Shown here piece after piece: positions 1 through 10,570 of a DNA stretch of 64,000 nt (positions within the stretch are counted from its first letter, which is position 1; every line of letters starts with the position of its first letter). Both the position numbers and the translations under genes were made by a program. This DNA comes from Apis mellifera (taxonomy: Eukaryota; Arthropoda; Insecta; Hymenoptera; Apidae): assembly GCF_003254395.2 (NCBI RefSeq), contig NC_037648.1:2087868-2151867 (forward strand), read 5' to 3'. Below the pieces are notes generated by a model. The model was not told the DNA's origin. It was given only the letters and a program-made list of their open reading frames with translations, and ran no database searches.

Positions 1-513
1 TCGAATTCGTATTTTCCTCTTTCTGTCAATCCTTGTTGCTACTTTGGCGCGGAATTTAAAATGGTCATCGCTTCGAATGGCCATAACAGGTGTATGACTA
101 ATTAACAACATTCTATTCTTTTTAAGGAAGAGCAGATCTGTTTACCGATATCCGGTTTCATTGCAATTAAAATTCCCGTACAACTTACTCGGAATTTATA
201 ACTTTTCTTTTTCAAAACTTGTCAATTACTTACAGCAACGACAAAAATAAATTTAAATAATAAATTTATAAAATTTAGTTTACATTATAATAAATCTGTA
301 CTTTATATGCTGTATTTATAATTATAGTAATATAAATGACTAATTATAATCAAATTTAATAATTTAATGTAATAACCTGTTTTAATTGTTTTCTGCTTGT
401 TTTAATGGTATATTATAATTAAAATAAGTAGATAACTTTTCTAATAACATGCTTTATTAATGTTAATATTTAACGTATAATGTTAGTGTCTAATAGTTCT
501 TTAGTTGCATCTT
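1..513. other. AT-rich DNA with a short GC start
   Basis: The first ~130 bases are of mixed composition and hold an E2F-type motif at 43-50. The rest is AT-rich without a readable frame. It runs into the 259-bp repeat and may hold older, unrecognisable copies of it. Confidence 0.6.
43..50 (+). promoter_or_regulatory. E2F-like site
   Basis: TTTGGCGC matches the E2F/DP consensus TTTSSCGC in an otherwise AT-rich stretch. A match of eight bases is weak evidence on its own, and no promoter or gene is visible beside it. Confidence 0.25.
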
Positions 514-1290
514 AGCTTTAATTTTGTGTTTTATAATTCTTTTCTTATTTTTGTGGCATATCATTAAAATAATATAACTGACTCTATTAGAAATCAATTA
601 GAAAATCATATATATTAGTATATAAATATGTATGATAGTGTCTATAATAATTCATTTTAGTAGTACTAATTTGTTTAACACCTAAAACATTTAATATGAA
701 TAGAATAACGTATACAGATTTTATTAGCTAATTAGAAAATCACATTCTTCTATATACAATGCTCTACAAACAAGCTTTAGTTTTGTGTTTTATATTTTTT
801 TCTTATTTTTGTACTATATCATTAAAATAATGTAACTGATTCTATTAGAAATCAATTAGAAAATCATATATACTAGTATATAAATATGTATGATAGTGTC
901 TATAATAATTCATTTTAGTAGTACTAATTTGTTTAACACCTAAAACATTTAATATGAATAGAATAATGTATATAGATTTTATTAGCTAATTAGAAAATTA
1001 CATTCTATTATATACAATGCTCTACAAACAAGCTTTAGTTTTGTGTTTTATAATTCTTTTCTTATTTTTGTACTATATCATTAAAATAATGTAACTGATT
1101 CTATTAGAAATCAATTAGAAAATCATATATATTAGTATATAAATATATATGATAGTGTCTATAATAATTCATTTTAGTAGTACTAATTTGTTTAATACCT
1201 ATAATATATTTAATATGAATAGAATAATAGATTTATGAGCTAATTAGAAAATTACATTCTACTATATACAATGCTCTACCAACAAGCCAT
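514..1290 (+). repeat. 259-bp tandem repeat, three copies
   Basis: Three head-to-tail units begin at 514, 773 and 1031 (spacing 259 and 258). Each opens with AGCTTTARTTTTGTGTTT and ends with a block containing TAATTAGAAAAT and ACAATGCTCTAC. By eye the copies are mostly identical, with scattered substitutions and small indels in the last unit. No coding frame runs through the unit. Confidence 0.9.
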
Positions 1291-1480
1291 TCAGTTCTTC
1301 TCTTTTCTGTGCCATATGCCTGAAATATAAGTAACATAGCTTACACTTTTAACCAATTAGAAAACCGTATGTGCTCTACTAATCAGTGTTTCAGCTCCCT
1401 CCTCTATTCCATATACCATATAACCTGAATAATCCCCTTAACCAATTAGCCCATCGCACACGATGATATCCAGCAATGCA
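1291..1480 (+). repeat. Decayed, shorter relatives of the 259-bp repeat
   Basis: After the third full unit, parts of the unit recur in degenerate form. These include a CCATATNCCTGAAATA-like block, AACCAATTAG at 1351 and 1440 (89 bp apart), and TGCTCTAC. This suggests the unit was built from shorter subunits or that the array edge has decayed. Confidence 0.55.
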
Positions 1481-1990
1481 ACAGTCTTTGCGTCACCTTC
1501 TCGACGCGTAGAGGATATTTCTTCATCGCGTGAGCAAGTGACGCACGCTCGACAAAAGAAAGGTCCGCCTATTTTACCAGAGGCCGATCTTCTCCGTCGG
1601 GGCAAATAAGAGCCCCGGTCTACAATGAAGGGTCGAGGGTTTCCACGGCACGTTACTTATGCAACGCGAAACGGCCCAGTGGAGGAAGAGGGTAAGCCTC
1701 GGCCGAATTCATGCGCTCTTAGAATACAACCCTTGTGCGGAAGGGTCGCGCGGGCCACCCCTATATTACTTACGCTCCCCTCCCCTTTTATGTGTACGCG
1801 CGCGGCAACCCCGCCGTTATAATACTCCTTTCTGTGCTATAAGGCAAACCGGGGGTTGGCGTTCTGGATCGGCCTCTTCTCAAATTACCCATCGTTTAGA
1901 ACTCGTTTTCACCCGCGTGAGCGCAAGTGCATACAAATATCATTTGGGATGATCGGCTAGAAAAGACGTGCGACAGGGGGATGAATTCGA
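1481..1990. other. CpG-rich GC patch
   Basis: Composition switches sharply to GC-rich DNA with many CG dinucleotides (for example GACGCGTAG and GGTCGCGCGGGCC). Two overlapping open frames of 65 and 97 codons lie here, but they use different frames and resemble nothing known to me. It is a candidate regulatory element or non-coding exon. Confidence 0.5.
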
Positions 1991-3660
1991 GTCGATTTTC
2001 CGAGCGACCAATCAGGATCGATATAAGTGAATGGAATTTCTTCCTTCGAATTTCGAATTCGTGAATAAATAATTCACTTTACTTTTTTATATAATATACA
2101 ATTATTCTTCGCAATTTTTTAAATATCACAATTTTTACACGAGAATAAATCGAGAAAGGAAAAAATCTTTTGATAAAATCGAACAAGCGTTAATTCGTCT
2201 TACATCGATCGAACGAAACCGACGTCAACGACAAAAATTTCACTCGAATGATCCTGTTCGACACTATGTACCTATAAAGTGATGCAAATATGACAAGGAT
2301 CAGTGTCACGCCTCTTCACGACTCTTCAAGAGAAAAGGAAAACGAGAAGGAGTAATAAATTATACGTCGATCAAGGCTGTTTTTAATTCGTCGCCAATAC
2401 CGGCACGATCACTTGTCACCGGCCCCGTGATCCGATTATATCGCGCGTTGATCGAGAAATCCCTCCGTTCTGTTAATCTCGTCGTGGACAGGCTGTAACC
2501 TGGGAGGAAAGCCGATCGTCGAACAGATTCAACGTTGGATCCAAAATCCAAGACCACGAACGTCCACCGATATATTTCGAGCTCGAGATCGCGATTAAGG
2601 GTATTTAACCGTCGTCGAACAGGATCCATTCTCCCCTCTCCTTCTCCTTCTCTCTCCCCACTCCACTCGATTCCTCCTTCGCCTACTAACGCCACGCTTG
2701 TTTAACCTCGAGAAATATGGCTCGGCCGGTATCCACGATTTTACGCCTATCAGGGATTACACTCATCCAATTATTCCAGTTAGGGATCGTGAGTGGTGAT
2801 TTTTTGGGGAACGGATTTTGTTTTGTGAAAGTGTATACTGTTTTCGTGAAAGAGGATTTTTCTTTAGTCGAATATAATATATAATTTCTTTTACAACGGT
2901 TTGTTTATCGTAAGATGTAAACATAAACGGAGGTCACATTCTTGCCACTTGTTTTGTTGGGAATCGTTTACACGATGAAAGTTTAACTTTTTCTCCCCTC
3001 TTTTGAAATCATAGAAAGGAATTATTATTCGTATTTGATTCTCCTCCGTCGGCTCGAATATCAATTTTGTTATTCTCGATAGGAAATTCGATCGAATTTC
3101 TAATTCGAGGGCCGTTCGTCTCCTTCGTATCCCTTTTACGATCGTTTAAACACGGTTCGTAGACGGTTATAGACGGATATTATTTTCCGTATCGCAAATT
3201 TATGCGCACCTGTTCTATTTCGATGTTACAATAACACGGGATAAATATAGGAGTCGGTGTCGCTTTTACCGGATTCTTTTATTATCGGATTTCCGTTTAT
3301 TTATTCGGAGACCGATAAACTGTCATACCTTCATTTCAATCGCGGGATATAATATTGTCAATTAAGAGAAAGTTTGTGACGGTATATAACCGCGTCTGTG
3401 TTCCTTTTTTTTTTTTTTCAAACTATCCGGATTTTTAATTTACTTTCGAAATGACGATACGATTTTTTTTTATTTAATGATTCGGTATACGATCTAATGT
3501 ATCATATACTGAATTATTTAGCGAATAGCTTTTGTCATTAACGAGACGAATCTCAAATAACTTGTTTTTGTTTATTTATTTTAATTTTTAATCGAATAAT
3601 TATTTAAACGTACCAATAATTTTTTATCTATTTGGTTATTTATAAACAGACTATATAAGG
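1991..3660. other. Mixed intergenic DNA
   Basis: GC is moderate from about 2200 to 2720, with a C/T-rich stretch at 2630-2675. The remainder is AT-rich, with a T run near 3407-3418. A minus-strand frame of 111 codons at 2360-2695 depends on the C/T-rich stretch. I see no gene. Confidence 0.5.
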
Positions 3661-3667
3661 ATATAAA

Positions 3668-3947
3668 GGATATAAAATTCATATAACTAATGATAAAAAA
3701 AATATTAATATTGGTCTATAAATAAATAAATTTGAATAATTAAAAAAAAATCACTCTTTAGATATAATAACTTTAATGCATCACTAAAAGGTTGAAATAT
3801 ATTCCAAATAATATAATTTTATTAGGTCCTTTTCGATCTTGAATATAACCTAAAATTTTTCGTTCCAACAAAGTTAAAAATGTTACCCTAATTAAAACTA
3901 TAACTATCAAAATCAATAAATTAATTAATACTCAAATTATTATTCAT
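3668..3947 (-). pseudogene. Mitochondrial ND1 fragment, frameshifted
   Basis: In the mitochondrial code the minus strand reads as the N-terminal part of NADH dehydrogenase subunit 1. It includes the conserved LTLLERK, LGYIQDRKGPNK and QPFSDALKLL motifs and then a hydrophobic stretch ending in ILYP. TGA has to be read as Trp. Extra bases near 3930 and two extra TA/AT dinucleotides (after the PNKIMLFGM part and after KLL) shift the frame, so no functional protein is possible. The original protein is a membrane subunit of respiratory complex I. The fragment breaks off after ILYP, and the remaining two thirds of the gene is absent. Confidence 0.9.
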
Positions 3948-3953
3948 TAATTT

Positions 3954-4010
3954 TAACTATTAATATAATTAAATCCTAAATTTAATGCACTATTATGCTA
4001 AAATAACTAT
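3954..4010 (-). pseudogene. Mitochondrial tRNA-Leu(CUN) relic
   Basis: The minus strand carries a TTAAATTTAGGATTTAA anticodon arm (anticodon TAG), preceded by a TTTTAGCATAATAGTGC acceptor/D-arm region as in insect trnL1. It lies exactly between the nad1 and rrnL fragments. As a nuclear copy of a mitochondrial tRNA it lacks the A and B boxes needed for Pol III and should be inert. Confidence 0.8.
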
Positions 4011-4100
4011 AATTTATTCATTAATAAATTTATAAATAATTTAAAAATTAAAGTCCTTTCGTACAATTAATTCATTCTTTATTATAGATAGAAACCAATC
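4011..4100 (-). pseudogene. Mitochondrial 16S rRNA (rrnL) 3' fragment
   Basis: The minus strand contains TGTACGAAAGGAC (4053-4064 plus one base), the mitochondrial form of the sarcin-ricin loop. On the plus strand it is followed by AGATAGAAACCAATC at 4086-4100, a conserved segment of insect 16S. Similarity stops abruptly after 4100, which marks the right end of the insertion. Confidence 0.85.
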
Positions 4101-4601
4101 AAAATTTTCACTAGAGTCTAGAAGGGAAAATACGAAAACTTACGAGCAGAGAGATTCGTTTGGAAAAAATAAAACTTGTTCAAACAGGCTCATCCTTAAA
4201 TCCTTAAATAATACCATCCGGAGGGTACACGATAAGGAATAACCTCCCCCCCCTCTCCAACATCCGAAGACGCGATTTCTCTCCTCGGCTGATGAGACAG
4301 GCATCCCTTCCCTACTTTCGAAAGACATCGAAACGTCCTAGAATTTCCTCCTCTCTTTATCCCGTCTTTGTCGTCGCGAGCCATCAAATATTCAAAGATT
4401 TCGCCCGAGATCCCGTCAGCCACGCCTGTCACACCTCGCGTTACACGGATTCTCAACCACCCCTCCTTCTCCTCCTCCTGCCACCCATTTAGCTGATTTA
4501 GCGACTCCTCCAGCACACCTCCCCCCCTCCACCACTTTTCCGCCTCTCGCGCCTTGTTCCGCGCCCCTGCGACACGCGAATCGAATTTGTCAAAGAGATG
4601 C

Positions 4602-4641
4602 CGTCTGTCTGTCTGTCTGTCTACCTGCCTGCCTGCCTGCC
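4602..4641 (+). repeat. (CTGT)n/(CTGC)n microsatellite
   Basis: Perfect CTGT tetramers run straight into CTGC tetramers, a compound tetranucleotide repeat. A C/T-rich tract follows to about 4690. Confidence 0.9.
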
Positions 4642-4741
4642 GTCTTCATCCTCCTCCTTCTCCTTTTCTTCTCTCTTCTCTCTTCGCACGTTTCGTTTCG
4701 TGGTCTTCTCTATCCAGGGGGAGGGGGTTGCATCCTTCTGG

Positions 4742-4886
4742 AAGAGGAGAGGAGAGGAGAGGAGGAGGAGGAGGATGGTTGCGGACGGATCCTTTGGACG
4801 GATGGCGAACCGAGAGGGTTTTCGAGGAATTTCTGCGGCGGGAGAGGGGAGGAGGGAGGAGGAGGGAGGAGGAGGGGGGAGGGTGT
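4742..4886 (+). repeat. GGA/GAGGA purine tract
   Basis: Two blocks (4742-4776 and 4838-4886) are almost pure purine with GGA, GAGGA and GGGAGG units. The second holds at least four G runs of three or more, enough for a G-quadruplex on the plus strand. Confidence 0.85.
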
Positions 4887-5199
4887 GAGGCGGGGGAGGG
4901 GAAGTTCATTAGCATGGGACACGTAAAGACTCTTCCGAGAAAGAAGGCACGCGTGTCTCGGCTACCGGAGCGGGTTGATAACCGTGGTTCGAGCCGGCGA
5001 CGTTTAACCTTAACGCCGTTCCTCGACCACCGGTGTTCCGCTTTGGGGCAACGCGCGCGTACCGGGTGGTTGAAAAGTTGCTGCCGAGTTTGTGGAACTT
5101 TTGGCAAAATCGATGGGACCGCTATCCGCCCAGTGAAAACGTATCCGTTGATTTAATCTGAATGGATCCGATCTAATAAATGAAATTTGTTTCCTTTGA

Positions 5200-6720
5200 A
5201 ATTGTGATTATTTGGATGTTGCATAAAGAATATTAAGAGTTGTATACTTATCAGAGAAAACTTGGGACACCCTATATACAATTTTAAACAGAATATACAC
5301 TTAACGATGGAGTGTATATTAACCTAACTTTATCTAATTTAATTTAATATAAATGATATATTGAATATGTTTTGCTTGAAGTTGTATATTATTTGAATAT
5401 TTAGGATATTGATATAGGATACATAGAATATTGCAAGTTTTCCCTAATGTTCATCAAAATCGAAAACACGCGTAACCTAACCTAAATGAACCTAATTTAA
5501 TTTAATTTAATGTTGTTTCTTTTAAAATTGTATATACAAGGTGTCGTTACTTGTGAACAAAGATTTGTTGCATAAAATATTAAGAGTTACATACTTAACG
5601 ATGGAGTGTATATTTTATTTAAAATTGTATATAGGGTGTCTCAAGATGTCCATCAAAATTGATAAAATTATATTGTGCCCCTTAATCTAACCTAATCCAA
5701 TCTAATTTAATCTAATATGACACTTGAATATGTTTTGTTTGAAGTTGTATATTACTTAGATATTGCATAAATAATATTAAAGTTATACACTTAATGATGG
5801 AGTGTATATTTTGTTTAAAATTGTATATAAGATATTTCAAGTTTTCTCTGATATTCATCAAAATTGATAAAGTCTGTGCCTCTTAATCTAATTTAATCTA
5901 ACCTAATCTAATATGATACTTGAATATGTTTTGCTTCAAGTTGTATACTACTTGGATGTTGCATAAAGAATATTAAAGTTACATAAGTATATATAATATA
6001 CTATATAATATAATATACATATAATAATCTAACCTAATCTAATCTAATATGACACTTGAATATGCTTGAAGTTGTATATTATGTTTGTATATTATGTTTT
6101 GCTTGAAGTTGTATATTACTTGAATATTGCTTGAATATACTTGAATATACTTGAATATTATAAAGAATATTAAAGTTAAATAAGTATACATAATATACAT
6201 AACATATATATAATAACCTAATCTAATTCAACCTAATCTAACCTAATATGACACTTGAATATGTTTTACTTCAAGTTGTATATTACTTATTGAATATTGC
6301 ATAAAGAATATTAAAGTTACATAAAAATAGATAATATACATAATATACATATAATAACCTAACCTAATCTATCTAATATGACACTTGAATATATTTTGCT
6401 TCAAGTTGTACATTACTTGAATATTGCATAAAGAATATTAAAGTTACATAAAAATAGATAATATACATATAATAACCTAACCTAATTTAATCTAATATAA
6501 CACTTGAATATTTTGCTTAAAGTTGTATATTATTTGAAAATTGCATAAGTATACATAATATACTTATAATAACCTAACCTAACCTAATTTAATATGACAC
6601 TTGAATATTCGCTTGAAATTGTACATTACTTGGATATTGCACACGATATTAAAGTTAAATTATATCTTTAACGATGAAATGTGAATTTTTTTTAAAATTG
6701 TATACAGAGTTCATCAAAAT
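5200..6720 (+). repeat. Transposon-like array with telomere-like pentamers
   Basis: At least eight tandem units share a GACACTTGAATATGTTTTGC block (at about 5719, 5915, 6051, 6250, 6380, 6499 and 6596, with older copies upstream). Full units are about 196 bp and later ones are shortened to 97-136 bp. Each unit has a run of YYTAA pentamers such as AACCTAACCTAA. Full units also carry GATGGAGTGTATATT and a TATATAGGGTGTC motif. The block at 5205-5300 is in reverse orientation. Confidence 0.85.
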
Positions 6721-7140
6721 CATACATAAAATATATTTTTTATTAAAAATTATAAAAATAGCTATACATTTGTTGCTTTCACAAATTCTAACCGATTTTT
6801 TAATTAAATTCTAATCTCTCCGTTTAAAAATAATTTCTTCGCAAAAATTACTGGATGACCGATTGATTAACAGGTGGCTCATTAAACGCAGCTTCTCAAA
6901 CTTGCTCTAAGAAACAATATCTCTTAAGAAGATTACTTAAAAGTAATCCAATTCCTTGTGAAATACGAATCATTGGCCAAGATTTTTAGATATCTAAAAA
7001 AAAAAAAAAAAGAAAGAAAATAAAACGACCCAAATTAAATATTCCTTATCCACGATGGATGAAATATCATTCGTTATATATGACTCATATATATACACAC
7101 ATCTATATATATTTATACGATATACATTGCCGATTATTGC
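6721..7140. other. AT-rich spacer
   Basis: Low-GC DNA with an A run near 6996-7012 and TA-rich stretches near 7080-7115. I see no gene. Confidence 0.6.
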
Positions 7141-7830
7141 CACTTTTTACGACATGTGTGCCCAAGGAATCCGTCCAATCGGCCCGAATTAAACCGTCTT
7201 GAAAGCAGAAACGTCGAGCCAACAACGCCCGCTCGAGTCGAGAAATGGGCGCAAACAGACTTTTACTACCCGCTGGGCAAACAGCGCTCCGCGGAAAAGC
7301 TCGTCCAATTAATCATTTTACGATCCCATCCGATCATCTCGGGTTTTTCTCGAGCCGAGCCACGCCCACCGCGCGCCCAACGCTCGCTCGTCCGTCCGTC
7401 TTTTCCGCGGACCCAAGTGCATGAAAACAAGCCTTGCCCCATTCTGCCCTCGCCGCCTATTGATTTATATTCGCGCCGCGTTGTCCGACCACTTACTCGA
7501 TACACGCGCGCACACACACACACACACACATCTACGGCTAGGGGGTGAAGAAACGAGGGAGGGAGGGGGGGAGAGAGCAGGAAGGATTTGTAGGAAGGTG
7601 GTAGGTTGTCCGCTAAGACCAGTCTTCGAATATCTAGTGGACGGAGATGACAGAGAGTGGATACAAGAAGATTATATTGACGTTCCACGGCGACAGATCG
7701 ACCGTGAAAACGCGTTCGTGACTCGAGACGATACGTGGTCTCCCCGATATGTCAATAAGCACGTTATTCATTCCTTGGCGGAGAGGAATGAATTCCAGGG
7801 GCCGTTAGAAACGTAGATTCGATAGAGAAA
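7141..7830. other. CpG-rich GC patch
   Basis: GC- and CpG-rich DNA with a (CA)10 tract at 7511-7530 and a G-rich stretch at 7557-7575. Open frames of 130-140 codons overlap on both strands and in two plus frames. That is typical of stop-poor GC DNA and not of a gene. A 10-base match to miR-184 at 7638-7648 was judged to be chance. Confidence 0.5.
7511..7530 (+). repeat. (CA)10 microsatellite
   Basis: A perfect CA dinucleotide run preceded by CGCG. Confidence 0.9.
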
Positions 7831-8150
7831 TAACACGACGCTCGTATTAATCGTGGAAAAAAAGAAAAAAGAAAAAAGAGTTGATATATAAAAGTAAGGA
7901 AATTATATTTGTTATTATATTTAAATTAGGAGCGATTGAATTCTTTTCTTTTGATATATGTAATTTTAACTGTTCTGGAAAAAGATAAATAATAATCTGA
8001 AATTTTTAATATCGGACGAGTAATTCTCGTTGTGCAAGAAAAGTTGATGATCTAACCTAAACTGGCTAAAATAAATAAAAAAGAAAAAAAAAATTGGCCT
8101 TTATTTCCCAATTTATTTCCCTCCCGGTGCCTATAAATTTTCGCCTATAA
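7831..8150. other. AT-rich spacer
   Basis: A-rich and AT-rich DNA between two GC patches. No feature seen. Confidence 0.55.
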
Positions 8151-9230
8151 AAAAATAGAAATTTCGCCGCGCCGATTCTTGACCAATTTTCGAGCGAGGA
8201 ATTTTCGGAACGAGGCGTCGTACGCAACGTTAGCCGAAACGCGTGATCGTTCACGCGAGTTTTATCCGCGTCGGCCGTCGCCAACGCGACGTAACATCCG
8301 TTGCCAAATGGGAGAGGAGGGGGGTTAACGAAGGACCTGGATGGAAGCGACGTAGCGAGCACGACGATATCCTCCGAGATCAATGGAAACAACCGTGCAC
8401 AGAGACGGATGGAACGTGGTTGGGACGGGTGGAAAAAAGACGGGAATACTATACCCCAGCGCGCCCCCGTGCCCGTGTGAAAAGTACGAAATCGTCGCTC
8501 GATAATGGGTGGCAGTTTATCAACTCCCTCCCACTCTCCGTTATCCACCGATCCATCTACCACCACCACTGCCGCCGAGATCCACGAGTTGGTTTCGTTT
8601 TTTCGTCCAACGAGGAGTACACCGTTGCCATATCCCATCCGTGGAATGGGTCATCGTGGACTCCCCTCTCCTCTCACCTCCATTGTACGCGCGTACACCG
8701 CGAACAATAATCGTGACACGGTGGATTGGCCGAAAGCAATGACAATGGAAATCGATGATATATAGATTTGCGTGGGCCGACGACACCGTATAATTGTTTT
8801 ACAACGGCGTCGTTGCACACCGGATAACCGAGGCTAGATCGAAACCGCCGAAATAAACGCGTGTGCGCTGGGTGTACGCCCTTTTCCGAACGAGTGAAAA
8901 GAGAGAGAGAGAGAGAGAGAGGGAGAGGCGGATCATTCGCGAATAATTATTATTGTCGAACGCATTGAACCGTTTGTTTACGAGATACGCAGCGGGCGAA
9001 GCGAGTCGCAGCGACGCGGAACGATTGCGTGAGAATCGAAAGGTCGAGGCTCGCTCGTCTCCCCCCACTACTCTGCCGGTAACGAACAACAGATGCTCCC
9101 TTCTCGCCGTGTATATCGCGTATATATAGGTGTACCGACCGATCGTTGGTGTCTTCGGTTTTCGAGTGGAATTTAATTGGCTAATCTCTTTACTGCCTGG
9201 CACTTTTGCGTTTGTAGAGAGATGTTTATC
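8151..9230. other. CpG-rich GC patch
   Basis: A long GC-rich segment. The longest frame (190 codons, minus, 8066-8638) ends in Phe/Lys-rich sequence from the neighbouring AT spacer and is opposed by a 155-codon plus frame. Neither shows domains. A (GA)n tract lies at 8900-8920. It could contain a regulatory element or an untranslated exon. Confidence 0.45.
8900..8920 (+). repeat. (GA)n microsatellite
   Basis: About ten GA dinucleotides. The motif is also a GAGA-factor-type sequence. Confidence 0.85.
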
Positions 9231-9590
9231 TTGTATTTTTGGCGAACAATTACAAAGAACGCGTATTATGGGATGATGATATATCTATGTTTCTTTTGAA
9301 TTTACTTGAAGATAAATTTACCTTGAATTTTGTGAAATCCAATACGAAATAAACGTGTATCATTTTAATATCTTTTTATCAATAGGAATTTAAATTTTTG
9401 AAGATAATCTGCATTATCGAATCGTATTATCGACTGTTCAAATTAACAATATATAAACTTGCTCCTCTCAATACAATACATATTCGATTCTATCAAATTT
9501 AAAATTGGGCCAAGAGATCAGAATACAATAATTCAATTTCCACCTAGACCACCTAGACAAGTGATAAGACCATATTGGCCGAGAAGTAAG
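9231..9590. other. AT-rich spacer
   Basis: Low-GC DNA with a small direct repeat CCACCTAGA twice at about 9540-9557. No gene seen. Confidence 0.55.
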
Positions 9591-10570
9591 AAACCAGTTC
9601 TCGAAGATCGTGTCACCGCGCTCTCGTAATCCCCTAGGCTCTCGGCGCGTCGCATGCAAGCGCGTTGTTGCGGCGGCGGATGTGTTAGCCGCGCTAAGAA
9701 CAGGTGGTGCCTAAAGGGCGGCAGAGATTTGTAGTTTCATTAGGCGGCGGCTGCTGCTTATGACACCGGGGTCCCGGGTTGTCTACAACCACTTACATCG
9801 CTACTTACCTGCGTCGTAAGTAACCTCTCTGCCCGATTTAACGGCCGGCAAAAAGCGCCCTCGCGCGAGCTCTGCTCGAACCACGACTAAACGAACGAAC
9901 GCTCTTCGCACGGAGAGATTTTTGGAACACCTTACAGGCGTGACGCGAGTCGAGGAATATTTTCAACTCGTAACGTAAAATAAATCGAATTTGAGTCGAG
10001 AAAGGTGTTTAATTCGAAACGTCGTATCGTTTCGTGATCGAAATCATCGAGAAGGTGAGATTCATTTCGTGCATCCTACGATTGAGGTTAATCGAGCAAG
10101 AGGAAAGCGCGGCACGATGTGTATATTTATTCAGGCCGTGTACGGGAAATTCGCGCAGCTGGCCGCTTATTATACGCGGGCGCCATCTGCATCGTTTTCT
10201 CGCGCATGAATGCGGAATCGAAGGGACCGTGCAGCAACAGTGTGAAAAAGTTTTCCACTGGATTGTGGAAATTTCAAGGTGGTGGAGGAACACGCGAGCG
10301 TAGTGCAGTGTAGTTTTCCTGTAGGAGGAGAGATCGTCGCGCAATTTGGGCAACTTCTTCGAAATCTCTTCTCGCGGCCTGGCCGCCGCCACGAGAGGCA
10401 ATCGAGCCAGAACTTTCAAGCCTGGATCCATTGAAAAGCCAATTTTGCGGTGCCGCCAACCTCGCAAACTTTCCGATCTCCCCATTTTTTCGGGATATTC
10501 CCGGATCTTGGAAATTTGATCCTTGGAGATATCTCGAAAGGGGTAACAAAGGAATAGGGAAAGGTTTCTG
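9591..10570. other. CpG-rich GC patch with splice-donor-like cluster
   Basis: A long CpG-rich patch. It contains an E-box CAGGTG near 9700, three GTAAGT motifs at 9789-9823 and an AAG|GTGAGA donor-like site near 10054. Minus frames of 158 and 99 codons overlap plus frames and show no domain. Among the GC patches, this one looks most like it could hold a promoter or non-coding first exon, but nothing proves it. Confidence 0.4.

Larger units (their letters stand above)
3665..4100 (-). mobile_element. Nuclear mitochondrial insertion (NUMT): nad1-trnL1-rrnL
   Basis: About 435 bp match a continuous insect mitochondrial segment. Read on the minus strand in mitochondrial order, it holds the 3' part of rrnL, then trnL1, then the first ~90 codons of nad1. 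That is the standard insect arrangement. Small insertions break nad1, so this is a nuclear copy and not contamination by intact mtDNA. Homology fades near 3665 on the left and after about 4100 on the right. No target-site duplication could be recognised. Confidence 0.9.
4101..5160. other. GC-rich patch with purine and pyrimidine tracts
   Basis: This long CpG- and GC-rich patch follows the NUMT. Its overlapping open frames (up to 200 codons plus and 153 minus, at 4554-5156 and 4646-5107) are driven by low-complexity purine/pyrimidine DNA. They encode proline-, serine- or arginine-rich shadows of one another. I do not consider any of them a gene. Confidence 0.55.

Noticed and set aside
4554..5156. 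Overlapping long frames (200, 153 and 96 codons) in the GC patch
   Set aside because: They translate purine/pyrimidine tracts in several frames at once, with Pro/Ser/Arg/Gly-rich low-complexity products.
7638..7648. TGGACGGAGA, like the start of miR-184
   Set aside because: The match ends after ten bases, and no hairpin partner is found nearby.
8066..8638. 190-codon minus-strand frame
   Set aside because: Opposed by a 155-codon plus frame. Its end is Phe/Lys-rich translation of the AT spacer, and no motif or splice context was seen.
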